64,000 bases of DNA, from positions 817,225,396 to 817,289,395 of the forward strand of contig NC_081414.1 of assembly GCF_030272615.1 (NCBI RefSeq), read 5' to 3'. Made by a program: the position numbers and the translations under genes. The notes beneath the pieces were generated by a model. It did not search any database. It saw only the letters and a list, made by a program, of their open reading frames with translations, and had not been told where the DNA came from. The stretch is from Cryptomeria japonica. Taxonomy: Eukaryota > Streptophyta > Pinopsida > Cupressales > Cupressaceae. Position 1 is the stretch's first letter, and the number at the start of each line of letters is the position of its first letter. This document shows, one piece after another, positions 1 through 11,460 of the stretch.

Positions 1-289
1 TCTAGTGACTTAATAATGTTTATAAAGGACGAGTTAATATCTTGGTATGAGTTGATATGAATTTTATCAGCTTGTTAGCTCGATAGTTGCAATTCGATCG
101 TTTGAATATATGTAAGGACATTATATACATGGAGGGCAATAGTCACTTATAAGTAGTTATTGGAGTTAAGATAAGGTGATTGTATTATCAGTAGTTGATA
201 TCGCCCATCGGATTATTGTGTTTTTGGATTATGCATGTATAAAGTTAGAATTATAAATATATTATATTTAATAAGCTTTTTGAATGAGT

Positions 290-290
<1 letters not shown>

Positions 291-317
<27 letters not shown>
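291..317. repeat. (AT)n microsatellite
   Basis: An uninterrupted alternating AT tract of about 27 bases in AT-rich sequence. Confidence 0.9.
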
Positions 318-320
<3 letters not shown>

Positions 321-546
321 CAATTGTTCGAATATAAATCTATATGAAAAAAAAGTCATTAGTTATAAGCATTTGAAATCAAAGTATATATTTATATATT
401 TAAACGTAAAATTTGCTATGAAGATTAATGTTTAAATATTAAAATGAAAGTTATTAATTAATTATTAAAATATAATAATAAAATTATATTAAAACAAATT
501 TGATTTTATAGGAGGTGGCGGGGGTTATAGTTAGTATTAGGTCAAC

Positions 547-572
547 GGTGGTCGATGGTAATATCGACCACC
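547..572. repeat. Perfect 10-bp inverted repeat in a GC-rich patch
   Basis: The arms GGTGGTCGAT (547-556) and ATCGACCACC (563-572) are exact reverse complements separated by six bases. They sit in a short GC-rich patch (about 510-640) within AT-rich sequence. A weaker inverted repeat of the same words follows at about 590-610. It resembles the palindromic GC cassettes in the other long LTRs but lies upstream, not downstream, of the TATA-like sequence at 1083. Confidence 0.75.
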
Positions 573-1082
573 CCCCTTAATATAGGGAGGGGTCGGTATT
601 ACCACCGACTACCCTCCTCCTTCATAAACCACGTACTCCCTCTTCCTCCATTAACACTGCAGTCAGCGGGCAATGACCCCTCTTGCCCCTCTCGCTGTTC
701 AAAGCAATAAACAACCACTTCTCCATGTCCAAACTCTTCCACGAGCTGTAGTTCATTGCATCTAACTGCAGATTGGCCGATTGGGGAGGGGAATAGACTA
801 GCACGTAAGGTGAAGACTGAAACATAAACCTTAGTTAACTCAAGACCTAGTAGATTAAACACACAATTCGTTGAATGCAAACACATAGGTGTTTGATGTA
901 ATGTACTGATCTCTCCACCCAGCCGATAATTGCTATAACCACGATCAAGGAGCGCAAAGAACTATAGTTAATTGGAGATGGACTCCTTACATGGAGGAAT
1001 AAGAAGAGTTGGAGGTAAAAGACTTTTAGTTAATAACTATTACTAAGCCCCAGATTTAGGAGAAGCGATGGGTGATTTTTAG

Positions 1083-1090
1083 TATAAATA
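1083..1090 (+). promoter_or_regulatory. TATA box (putative LTR promoter)
   Basis: TATAAATA followed by a purine-rich GGGGTGGGAG stretch, about 540 bases before the start of the small ORF at 1627. The position suits an LTR or leader promoter. No start site can be proven from sequence. Confidence 0.45.
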
Positions 1091-1626
1091 GGGGTGGGAG
1101 TAGAGAGGAAGGGGGGACAAGTCATTTTTGGCATCCAAGGAAGGACGGTGGATTGTAGAAAGAAGAATAGACTTAGAGAGGATATTGTTTTGATAGTATC
1201 AAGAGAGTTGCTTTTTTTGATAGAGTTGGAAAGTATTGGTGAAAAGGATCGCAAGCAAGGCGCATTTATCAGCGAAAGGGCGTTAAGGTCTTGCATATTG
1301 ATCAACATCTCAATAGGTTAGGAATTTCTTAGTTTACGATCATTAATATTTACAATCTTTGTTATATGTCATGTTTATTGTCTTGCTTATGAAATAGTTA
1401 TGGTTATGTTTTATTTATCGTTAGGGATTGTTAAATAAAATCATATAATAGAAGTTGTGATTACGTTATGACTATAGAAGTGGAATAGTGTTTAAGTTCA
1501 AATTGCACACTTGTTATTATATGGAAGAAATGTATGGTTGCGTTCAAAACCTAGTTATTAAGATTTATTAGACATAGCTCTAGGAGAGTCTGGGAAGTAA
1601 TAGTTTACTATTGATACATTACAGAG

Positions 1627-2022
1627 ATGGTACGAGTCAAATAGATAGCTCGCAAATCCGTAGCAGGTTATGCTCACTACTTGAAAGTCAAGAAAGATTC
1701 TTTGACACCTATCAAGCCTATTGTGGATGACAACCCTAATGAAGAGAACCCAGCTCCTGAAGAGAGAAAAGAGATAGAAAAAGGTCCTACTCAGAGTCCA
1801 ACTAAAGAAGTTACTATTGGAAAAGGAAAAGAACCCAAGCTAGTGTGCTCGCCAGAAAATCCAATAGTTATAAGTTCTGACTCATCGGAGGGGTATACCC
1901 CCTTAAGTGATAATGAGTCTGTGGGGTACTTTCCCCTGAGTGAAAGCAAATCTGAAGGATATACTCCTTTAGATCATGTAGAGTCTGACAAGTGCACTTC
2001 TCCAATTTTTTCGGAAGAATGA
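1627..2022 (+). pseudogene. Broken small ORF with histone-H3-tail-like start and acidic repeat tail
   Basis: The frame runs from an ATG at 1627 to a TGA at 2020-2022, about 131 codons, with one in-frame TAG at codon 6 (1642-1644). Residues 1-5 read MVRVK and residues 7-16 read IARKSVAGYA. The histone H3 start is MARTK, then Q at position 6, then TARKSTGGKA, so 9 of 16 positions agree; the TAG could be a decayed CAG. The rest is charged and acidic, rich in P, E, S and K, with three imperfect copies of a GY(T/F)PL(S/D) motif spaced by about 13-14 residues (codons near 84-118). An AATAAA lies at 2119. I do not recognise the family. It could be the start of a retroelement Gag or a captured fragment. 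Confidence 0.4.
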
Positions 2023-3600
2023 TGTAACATTCTAGTGTAAAAAAAATATAAAAATAAAAATAAAGACATTATTCTATGGAGAAATGTATTATGTCTTCTT
2101 GTAAGACTTCCTTGATGAAATAAATATATCTATTTTAATCTTAGTCTATGGTATAAGTGGAAATTATTGAGGTTGCATACCCATAGTAGTTAACAAGAGT
2201 AATTAAACTCTTAAACATGTTAATAAGTGTAAAATTCTGTGTTATACCGACCAAATTGTTCTTCGTGTCTTGACAACGTATATTCGTATTGCAAGTTAAT
2301 TTTGTGATAGGTGTTGGTATGTAAGATTACCTTGTTTATATGGTGGTCGTAGCTAAGTACATTGAGTCATGTTGTCAGTATGTTCTGTGTGCTGTGTTTT
2401 GGCTAGTTATTTAGATGTATAACCTTAAGGAAATGAGCCACTATGAGTTGTTCGTAATGGTCAACCTTAGGTTAGTAATTATGTATCTTTCATCCGAGGT
2501 AGGTCAAAATTGGGTATGGCTATCTGTGTCACCATAGAGTTCTATAGATAGAACTAACCTGTAGTGTCCTAAGAGAGAGAGTGGCTTTCGAGCGGGGGCC
2601 ATGCCCGAAGTGGTGACAGGATAACCCATTGGAAGTTGGTTAAGAAAGTGAAAATCTAATAAATGACTAGGGAAGGGTAGAATAAAAGTTAAATAAAATA
2701 ATGTGCCTCGCACATAGGTGAGTGCTAGTATAGGACTCAAAATGTAGTGAGAAGGCCTGGAATGGCAAACTTACCACCTTGTCTTCGTGAGAGGATTGGT
2801 AAGGTCCACATGAGTCTTAGTTGGAATCGGAGGTTCGGGAGAGTTTACCAGGATAACCCAGGATGGGGGTAGGGACCTATGGAGGCTGTACCATGGTATC
2901 CACCGTAAGACATGCGATGACACTTTCTCCTTAGAGTCACTAGCATTTTGTGAGTTGGTTCACATGATTGTAAGTGGAGTCTTGTAGTCCTTTCATTCTT
3001 GTTTCATTTTACTTGCTTGAGGGTTATCTACTATCTCCAGCACGGTGGGGTGGTTCCTTTTTGGAATCACATGGTCGGGTGGTAGTGTCACTTCCCATCG
3101 GATGTACTGGAATGTATCTTCAGGCGAGGAAGGACTTCGTTGATGTTCTTGGTTCGTGATTCATGTACCAGCTCCTATTCCTAACCATTATTCAGTTGAA
3201 AACTAGAGGTTTTGAAAAGAAACTTTATGTAACTTTCATTTTGTAACATTTTAGCTTATGATGTAATTTTCTTTTTTGAAAACATGTATTTTCGAATATT
3301 GTAAGCAAAGAAACATTGTAATGTATGCTATTTCAATTACTTAATTCTTTTGTATATAATATATGATTTCTTGAAGTATTTTAAATTCTTTCATTGTGGA
3401 AATTTTATCTTAAATATTTAATTTACGAAGTAATATTCATTGGTAACCCTTAGGAAATTCAGGTGTTAGACTTCCGCTATGTTATTAGATGTGCTAAGGT
3501 TTAATTCATGCACTTAATAAAATAAAATAAAATAAATTATTTCACCTTTAGTTGCATAGATTATGATGTTTTCCTTTAGGGTTCCTGACGGGGCATTACA
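2023..3600 (+). other. Non-coding LTR 3' end of unit F
   Basis: No coding signal was seen. From about 2440 the order of short conserved blocks (GAGAGAGTGGCTTTCGAG, GACAGGATAACCC, TTACCAGGATAACCCA and a final GGGTTCCTGACGGGGC) is the same as at 26750-27943, which places it as LTR rather than unique DNA. Confidence 0.6.
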
Positions 3601-4439
3601 TGACGCTCATGATAAGAATTAGGATCTAGTTGTTCTAGGCCACAAGCAATAGGCCATCTTGAGCCCTTGGTCAAGCGCTACCATCATGGGTAGCAACCAC
3701 AGAGAAACTGTCTGGGACATTGACCCTAGAAAGTGTTGTGTACCCACTAATCAGTTTATATCAAACCATATAGTAGAAAATAGAACTACATACTTTATGC
3801 CTTGATCCCATGCCGAAGTGGGTATGTAGGCAGTCTTGGGACGGAGTTGTCCCTCGTACTCAGGCATTCGTGGCTAGGGTCTAAGCTTGGTATAGAAAGG
3901 TTGAGTAAGAATCCTATTTTGAAAGATAAGATAATTAAATTGGAAAAAGTAATTCAATGCATACTCAGAAGGAATCCCGTATGGATTCGCTTGACTTCCC
4001 AAGGCTTTAAGCCAAATTCTGAGGTGGAATTCAAGCTTGTATTATGTTATTAATTACTCCTAAGGATGACGACCTCAGTGCACTTTTGTTAGAAGAGTGC
4101 AGTACTTAGTGAGTGGCTTAGGACCTGAATGGTCCCGATGAGTCCAAATCTCTGGCCAAAGCACCTCCTACCCCGTATGGGGTAGATGCCTACCCCATAT
4201 GGGTAGATGCCTACCCCACATGGGTAGATGCCTATCCTGTATTGGGTAGATGAAATCTTACATCCCGTATGGACAAATGCCTAACCTGTATGGTTAGATG
4301 CTCATCCCAAATGGATGAATGCCTAATCCAAATGGATGGATGCCCAGAGTATGCAATTGAATCAAACATAATGATTAAATTAAACACACAAAAAAAAGAA
4401 TGGTCAATTTTGTTGAGTTAATTATGGTGGGTTATTACA
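3601..4439 (+). mobile_element. C-family LTR, 3' fragment (C3)
   Basis: Collinear with the last ~890 bases of the complete C-family units at 9487-14464 and 16962-20552, ending in the same GGTGGGTTATTACA. The left edge abuts the end of unit F exactly, and in the complete copies the sequence continues upstream without a break. The 5' part of this LTR therefore lies left of the inserted unit F, outside the window. A reading frame at about 3880-4053 is shared with C1 but broken in C2, so I do not call it a gene. Confidence 0.75.
4168..4348 (+). repeat. Tandem hairpin array of the C family (copy in C3)
   Basis: About eight consecutive units of ~20-28 bases, each a small inverted repeat: stem, 4-6 base loop (usually like CGTAT), complementary stem, then a linker such as ATGC. 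Stems change between units while staying paired: CTACCC with GGGTAG, CTAACC with GGTTAG, and TCATCC with GGATGA. The same array occurs at the same place in C1 and C2. Confidence 0.85.
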
Positions 4440-4595
4440 ATCAATTTATAAGTTATTTGTTTTTATTTGAGATCTTCTTCTAGACCATTTTAAAGGTGAT
4501 TTGATGAAGAAATATATTTCAATAATTAAAAATGAACATTAATTTCAATAAACTAATTTACATATAATTGTTTTCTATTAAAATATGTAGGGAAG
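4440..4595. other. Unassigned spacer between C3 and element A
   Basis: 156 AT-rich bases between the end of C3 and the start of the element A LTR. No ORF, repeat or motif was recognised. Its last five bases, GGAAG, would be the left target-site duplication of element A; the right copy is beyond the window. Confidence 0.6.
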
Positions 4596-6572
4596 TGTAA
4601 TGCCTCGCCAAGAAACCTTAAAGGATTCAACTAAAACTTTCAAAAAGAGTGTAAATAATTTTTTTTTAACATTAAAGAACTTAAAGATGCATTAAATTAA
4701 ATCTTCCAATAACATTTGCACAAGCAGAAGACTTAACTTAAACACCTAAAGGGTTTCCAATGAAGATTACTCGATTAATCCAATGAACATTAAGGTTTAT
4801 TAATCCAATTAACAATGTGAATCATTAAACCTACTCATGACAAAATTATTACCACAAGGACATAGAAATTAAATTCCATAAGAGATTTAACTAGCATGCT
4901 AGAATATATACATCTAACATTTGCTACATTACATCATAATCCATATTATTGCATCTAATTGATAACTGCAGACTTGCATTTAAGATTAATATCATCTAAA
5001 TTACATTATACATTTAAACCATAATGCCATTCATATATCCAAAATTAAAAGGAACCAAATGAACACATACACCATACAACACCAAAATTGATATCAGAGT
5101 TCACCCCTAATGGGCTACATCTCTGGGTTTGCTTCAAATGCAAGACCCTTCTTAATAAATAATGAGTGAAAAATGCATACGGTTCACATCAATTACACCC
5201 CACCATCAAGGCATACAAAAACAAATGATACATATGACCACATAGGGTCCAAGCGATACATGGATGATCCAAGAAGAAAAAAGAGGATCCATTTGACACA
5301 TAATATGGAGTAAATACAAGAGAACAATTGGAGCACCAGCGAAACTAAATCCTTGCATTCCATCATAAGCGTCACATGATCTAACATGAATATCAAGTAC
5401 TCACAAAAAGCATAAACAACTAGATATGAATCCTACAATAGTTCTCCAAGCAAAAGCAACATAAATTGCACACTAGTGAACATAAGGGAAGAGTGTCATC
5501 GCATAGCTTGGTATGGTTACCCTGGCAAGCCTCCATAGGTCTCGGCCCCCATCCAATGGGTTACCCTGGCAACCTCTCCTGAACCTCTAGCCCCATCCAA
5601 GTCTCATGTGGACCCAAACAACCCTTTCATGAGGACAAGGTTGTTGGTTTGCCATTCTAAACCTTCTCACTGCATCTTGAGTCTGTACTAGCACTCAACC
5701 CATGTGTGAGGCACACTTATCTTACTTAGTGTTTCCATCTACCAAACCCCCTAATAAATTATTAAGTTATCACTTTATTAGACAAAATTTTGATGGGTTA
5801 TCCTGCTTACCACTTTGGGCGCGACCCCCACTCGAAATCCACTCTCCCATATGACACTTAACCACAAATCAGACGAACTCCCAAAACCAAGGTATACACA
5901 AAAAATAGTATACAGAGTTCAAAGCAATAGAAAACCACTTGGCCAAACAAGCCCTTGTACACAGATAACCAACTGACAACTTTCAGACTAGAGACATGAC
6001 TAGTTACGAATCAAGCACATGAAAACAATCAATACTCAAAATCAAGGACTTGCAATTTTTGAAAGAAAATGAGAATACAATAAATGAAAATACACATCTT
6101 TGCTACTCTAATGTGACGTTAATTAATTCCATTTCGTTAAAATACAAATTGGTTAAAGTTTTCTAATCAATCTAAATTTTCAAAATACATCATTGGAAAA
6201 ATCATCATTACATAATAATTTCAATACCAAAATTACAATTATATAATTTGCCTATTTTCCAATACATATAAAAATATAAAATTAATCATAATTTCTCTAA
6301 AAGGAAATTTTTATTAAATTTCCAACTATATCTATTTTTTTTTTCTTTTCCCATTTCCGAATTCCCCAAGTAATATATCATTTAATTTTCAAATTTCACA
6401 AATAATACATTATTTAATTTAAAAAATTTCCAAATAATATTTTATTTAATTTTCTAAATTTGTAAATAAAATATTATTTAATTTTCCAAATTAAAATAAT
6501 CATTTCCATTTTCTTTCAAAATAACTTATCAATTCTATCCATTTCCAACATAATAAAAATATATATAAACAA

Positions 6573-6576
<4 letters not shown>

Positions 6577-6659
<83 letters not shown>
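6577..6659. repeat. (AT)n microsatellite in the LTR
   Basis: About 83 bases of uninterrupted AT alternation, beside the position where the paralogous LTR received the ARF1 retropseudogene. Confidence 0.95.
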
Positions 6660-6660
<1 letters not shown>

Positions 6661-6744
6661 TAATTAAAAATTAACATAAAAAAGAAACTTTTTAAAACAA
6701 AATTAAATTAACCTTTATATTTATTTATTTATTTGTTTTGAAAA

Positions 6745-6945
6745 TAGCCCACCCATGTGGTTGGTCTCCCTTACCAATGGGAAGGGAGGCTACTATGGGG
6801 ACCATGTCATGGTCTCCCAACAACCTTGGTTGTCAGAGACCATGACATGGCCTCCATAGCCGAGGCCTCTCCCCATGGCCTGGGGAAACTACGACTCCCC
6901 CAACCATGGGTCGAGGGCCATGGCTTACCAAACGCCCCCCTCCCC
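6745..6945. other. GC-rich palindromic cassette of the element A LTR
   Basis: A GC-rich block in AT-rich DNA. It holds a 15-bp perfect inverted repeat, CCATGTCATGGTCTC (6802-6816) and GAGACCATGACATGG (6836-6850), whose 19-base loop contains a further CAACC/GGTTG pair. In the other A LTR (23742-23900) the right arm has been deleted. Short ORFs on both strands here are by-products of GC content. Confidence 0.8.
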
Positions 6946-8787
6946 AATATAATTATTTTTTTTGCATTTTTTTTTTTGAATTTAAAACAAACCCCCATCC
7001 ACTATGTATAATCTCATAAGTTTTCTGAGAAATTTTCTGGGAAATCTTTCCAGAATACATTATGATTTTTATTTTTTTAAATAGAAAACTCCAAACACAT
7101 AAAACTCATAAAATGATAGGGAAAATAAAAAGGGAATGCAAATCTTTGAAAATAACCAGAGGATGAATATCAAATTCTTTTGAAACACTTTCTCTTCCAG
7201 GCAACTAAATCTGGCAAAATTTTGCCAGCATAACCCTTATATTGGGCAAATTTCAAATAAATGAAACAGTAATTACACACTGAATAGACTAATTTTACCA
7301 TTCAAACACTGAATGAGAGAATAAAAAATGAAATACTTCTTTTTTTGTTTTGGGGGGGGGGGGTTTAAACTCCAAGAGATTTCACCCAAATCTGATTTTT
7401 AAATCCATTCTTTCCATAAACAAGAAATTTAGATTTGGGGATAGACTAAAACTGGTCTAAAATCATACTAATTTCACCTTACAAAACTAAATTAATGATT
7501 CAAACAAATCTGACATCAAATCTCTTCACACTGAAATTTCTTCATACAAATACAATTTTCAACAAAACATAAACATTAAATAAAACCAGAATCCAACCTT
7601 ATGAGCTATCCTGGAATAAATCTGAGATGAGCCTAACCTACTCAAGAAATTCTTCCTCCATCTTCCAACCAAAATCCCCAAAAAATTTCAATCCCCAAAA
7701 AAAACTTTTTTTTTTTTTTAATTTCATGAAAAATATAGGTTAAAAGGAAATTTTTGACCTAAAAAATCCATTTTAGGTTGAAATTATTTTTGACCAAATA
7801 AATCATTTCCACAAAGTTAATATTCAAAAATGCTTTTTCCTCTCCAAAATTTGATTTTTTTAATTTTATATAAAACTTCAAATTTACATATTCAAAGTCA
7901 ATGGTAAGATATTTTGGAGATATTTTAATTTTCTTAAAAAGTTTATTTTTATAAATTCAAAATGCATAATACAATTACATTTCATAATTTGAATTGATCA
8001 ACTCACTAGTTAATTGAATTTAACGAATTGATTATCAACTAATCATTTAAAATGAGTTGTAATAATTAATTTGATTTAATTACGAATGAGAAATAAACAT
8101 ATTTAGCCAATTAAAATGATTAAGATTAATTAAATCATTTCACCCATTGCATAATACGAACTTAAGTAACCTAATTAGGCACATGCCCCACAAACCAAAT
8201 AAAAAGAGAACTTACAGACGACCGACACCACTCACATTTGGCATGACTAGGGGTAACACGAAGGGTTTATGAACTTATCTTCTCCCACATCCATCAAATC
8301 AATAAGGTACGCTCAAACCTGTGAAACCAGGTGGATTCGATACCTCGTACCCACATGATACTCAAACCTACAATTTCCTGCATCATTGATACACACATGC
8401 ATATATTCATAAAAACTTGGTAAACACACTAGTGAAGAAGAATCATGACTTCTCATGTCTCACCATAGTGAGTGACGAGAACCCATCTCCCCACACCCCA
8501 TACACGCTCATACATGATACATTCCCATGGCGCATAACATGCATAAGGGAAACAAGTCAGTCCATAATCATTAATGCATAATTAGATTCAACATTTAATC
8601 ATCGTCAATAAATTAATGCATAATCATCATTAACTAGAACACACACACATTAAAGAATACATCATCATGATAGCATACTAGCTACACATAAACATCATGA
8701 CCAAGGGGGGGGTCTACAAAGGTACTGAAAAGTCAAACTTAGTCAAAGTATGCATGTAAATAGTATGATTTAGGAAGGGGTACTACA

Positions 8788-8798
8788 TCCTCCCCCCT
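8788..8798 (-). other. Polypurine tract of element A
   Basis: TCCTCCCCCCT on plus is AGGGGGGAGGA on minus, immediately adjoining the inner end of the 3' LTR, as expected of a plus-strand primer. The same sequence adjoins the LTR of element B at 47386. Confidence 0.85.
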
Positions 8799-9828
8799 AG
8801 GATTCGATTTACTCCTGGAAGTCGCACGTCTAGGGTAGGAACATAGGGACACCACAAGTCAAAGAACTCACATAATATAAGCCAAAATCTTGACTATATT
8901 GAAAGAAGTTGCAATCTATAAAATCAGCCTACTAATGTACCAAGATCAACATTCAAATCAACTATCTTAACAAAATTATTTCAGTCCTTTTCTAACTCAA
9001 ATAGGTTTTCAACAAATTTCCCTACACAATCCTTAATTACTAAAAATAAATGTGCTACACAAGCATGGCAACAGTCACATCATCTATCACCATCTAGGTT
9101 ATGCATGCCAATTATTTATTCAACTACTAGGAACCATAATTTCATTAAGTATTCACATAATTCATACAATATCTATTGAAATTCTTATCCAAAGCATATA
9201 ATACAGAGTAAAAACATCATAACTTACTCTAACCAAACATGAAAAACACTCCTATCATATCAACACTCATCATAATGATCAAAATTTTACATCTGATATA
9301 TCATCTTACACATATATTTTCCTTCCTACATTACTAGGGCAGCATATCATACTCAAGGTTAAGTACACAAATTCTGTCATTAAAAGGTAGCATACTACCT
9401 TAAGGGTCCATAATGTATAGACATAGAAAGCATAAAGGTTCATGGTATAAAACTAAAATAATGGTAACACCACAACATCAAAAATTTGTCACAACCCTCC
9501 TTTATCACCTTTGGATTTAAAATACAAACTCTATTATATTTTTTGATAAACTATTTAAATGATTGAATGAATATTATAAAAGGATAAAATAATAAAACAC
9601 ACACACACACACATGGAAAATATACATTTTTCTTAATTATTTATTTAGTTTTCCTCATCCAATTATGGCACATGTTGTAGGAAGAATAAGAAGCTTCTAG
9701 AGGGTTCTCCACCACCTTGCATGTAACTCCTCCCACTAAGTCTAATCAATTTGCATGAAGTCCAAAATTGGGAAAGAATCTCTTTTTTTTAATTAAAATT
9801 ATAGATAGTGGAATAGAGGGATTTTTCT

Positions 9829-9835
9829 TATAAAT
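9829..9835 (+). promoter_or_regulatory. TATA-like box of C1
   Basis: TATAAAT about 340 bases from the start of C1, followed by GATATGCAAGTTTT. C2 has TATATAT at 17306-17312 in the same context (TGTATGCAAGTTTT follows), so the position is conserved between copies. Confidence 0.5.
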
Positions 9836-10097
9836 GATATGCAAGTTTTAAAAAATGGGAGTTGGTTATTCCATAAAGAAATTCTTCTCTCAAGAAATTT
9901 TTTTGTAGTCATATTTCATTTTTGAAAATAGCTAAGATTGCTTTGGAGGATTTCTTTCAAGTTTGAAGGATCAAGGGAGGCTAATTGAAGGATTCATAGG
10001 GGATTCTACATCAATTGCAAGCATCCAGGTTCTTTTATTTAGTTTTATTTTATTTTGAATCATGCATTGTATCCTTGTTGCGAATTAGATTAGATCA

Positions 10098-10289
10098 ATT
10101 TGTTCAAATTCCTTGATGAGAATTAGATCAATTTATTTCAGTTTCTTGTTGAAGAACTAGATTAGATCAATTTATTTCAGTTTCTTGTTGAAGAACTAGA
10201 TTAGATCAATTTATTTTAGTTTCTTGCTGAAGAACTAGATTAGATCAATTTATTTCAGTTTCTTGCTGAAGAACTAGATTAGATCAATC
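10098..10289. repeat. 39-bp tandem repeat in C1
   Basis: About 4.5 units with period 39, measured from GTTTCTTG at 10141, 10180, 10219 and 10258. Units contain GAAGAACTAGATTAGATCAA. C2 does not show this expansion. Confidence 0.9.
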
Positions 10290-10298
10290 TTTATTTCC

Positions 10299-10935
10299 TC
10301 TCTCTAATTCATCTCTCTGATTTTTCAAATAGAAATATGAATCTCATCCTTATAATAGATCTCGCTGTGAATAATCCTCTATGATATTCTCAGTTGATTC
10401 CATTGTCTGGATTTATATATTTTTCTCTGTAAAATTAGTTGAAATAAAAGGATAGAATTCGCTGTGATTATTTCCTGTGTGATTGAATCCTAATCTTCAT
10501 TTCCTCCCTCTAATTCATCTCTCTGGTTTTTTGAATAGAAATCTAAATCTCATCCTTATAATAGATCTCACTGTGAATAATCCTCTGTGATATTCTCAGT
10601 TGATTCCATTGTCTAGATTTATATATTTTTCTTTGTAAAATTAGTTGAAATAAAAAGATAGAATTCACTATGATTATTTCCTATGTGATTGAATCCTAAT
10701 CTTTATTTCCTCCCTGTAATTCATCTCTCTGGTTTTTCGAATAGAAATCTGAATCTCATCCTTATAATAGATCTTGCTATGAATAATCCTCTGTGATATT
10801 CTCAGTTGATTCCATTGTCTGGATTTATATATTTTTCTCTGTAAAATTAGTTGAAATAAAAGGATACAACTCGCTGTGATTATTTCCTATGTGATTGAAT
10901 CCTAATCTTTACTTCTTCCCTCTAATTCATTTCTC
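10299..10935. repeat. About 206-bp tandem repeat in C1
   Basis: Three near-complete units with period about 206-207, measured from GATTCCATTGTCT at 10395, 10602 and 10808, plus a partial fourth start near 10915. Units share TAATTCATCTCTCTG, a CTTATAATAGATCT block and TTAGTTGAAATAAAA. C2 has related CTGTG-rich sequence near 17820-18400 but no clean period. Confidence 0.85.
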
Positions 10936-11307
10936 TAGAAATCTGAATCTCATTCTTAAAATGAATCTCTCTGTGAATATTAGTTATTTAAAATCTCTGT
11001 GATTATTTCCTCTATGGTTATTCTAAATCTCTCCTTGTGATTACTTTTGCATCTCCCTCTGAGCTGAATGAAGACCTCTCTGTGAATATTAGTTGAATAA
11101 ATCCTCCTATGAATACTAGAAATGAATCCTGGAAATAAACAATTTTCCTGTGAAGTCTGGAAATAAACTCCCTCCTTGTGAATGCTGGATAAAGCTCTCT
11201 CTCCCTCTCTATAAATGTTAAAATCCTATTTACTGTGAAAATTAATCTGAAAACAATTATTTGTTCATCTATTTTATCCATTTTCTTACTTCCTAAATAA
11301 ATTCTTA

Positions 11308-11310
<3 letters not shown>

Positions 11311-11351
<41 letters not shown>

Positions 11352-11372
11352 TGTGCATAGATATATATATAC

Positions 11373-11415
<43 letters not shown>

Positions 11416-11422
11416 TGTATAG

Positions 11423-11460
<38 letters not shown>

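Larger units (their letters stand above)
1..3600 (+). mobile_element. Unit F: 3' part of a long LTR, plus orientation
   Basis: The last ~1.15 kb (from about 2440) matches, in the same orientation, the end of the solo LTR at 24034-27943 and, in reverse complement, the starts of the LTRs at 4596, 20710, 35435 and 55785. It ends in GGGGCATTACA at 3600, the family's terminal sequence. The next base, 3601, continues a C-family LTR in mid-sequence, so F is inserted into that LTR. The first ~2.4 kb is only weakly similar to other copies and has its own TATA box and a small broken ORF, so it may be a diverged subfamily or contain another insertion. The left end lies outside the window. No intact gene is present. 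Confidence 0.6.
4596..8787 (-). mobile_element. Element A, 3' LTR (about 4.2 kb)
   Basis: On the plus strand it begins TGTAATGCC and ends GGGGTACTACA (TG...CA). It is collinear with 20710-35434 once three insertions there are removed, and with the LTRs of element B. Orientation is minus: the polypurine tract lies to its right and the primer-binding site left of the other copy. Over the first ~140 bases the two A LTRs differ at roughly one site in ten (by eye), so A is older than the copia insertions. It contains no ORF of note. It preserves the empty sites for the ARF1 insertion (near 6555-6572) and for K1 (near 7441-7460). Confidence 0.85.

Noticed and set aside
3802-4053. ORF shared with 13866-14090 (both contain IIKLEKVIQCILRRNPVWIR)
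   Set aside because: It is inside C-family LTRs; similarity follows from the copies being related, and C2 has frame-breaking indels at the same place. No start or family evidence.
4168-4348. Regular ~22-base repeats resembling a CRISPR array
   Set aside because: Units are palindromic with variable stems and no unique spacers, and lie in a plant LTR. Treated as a hairpin array.
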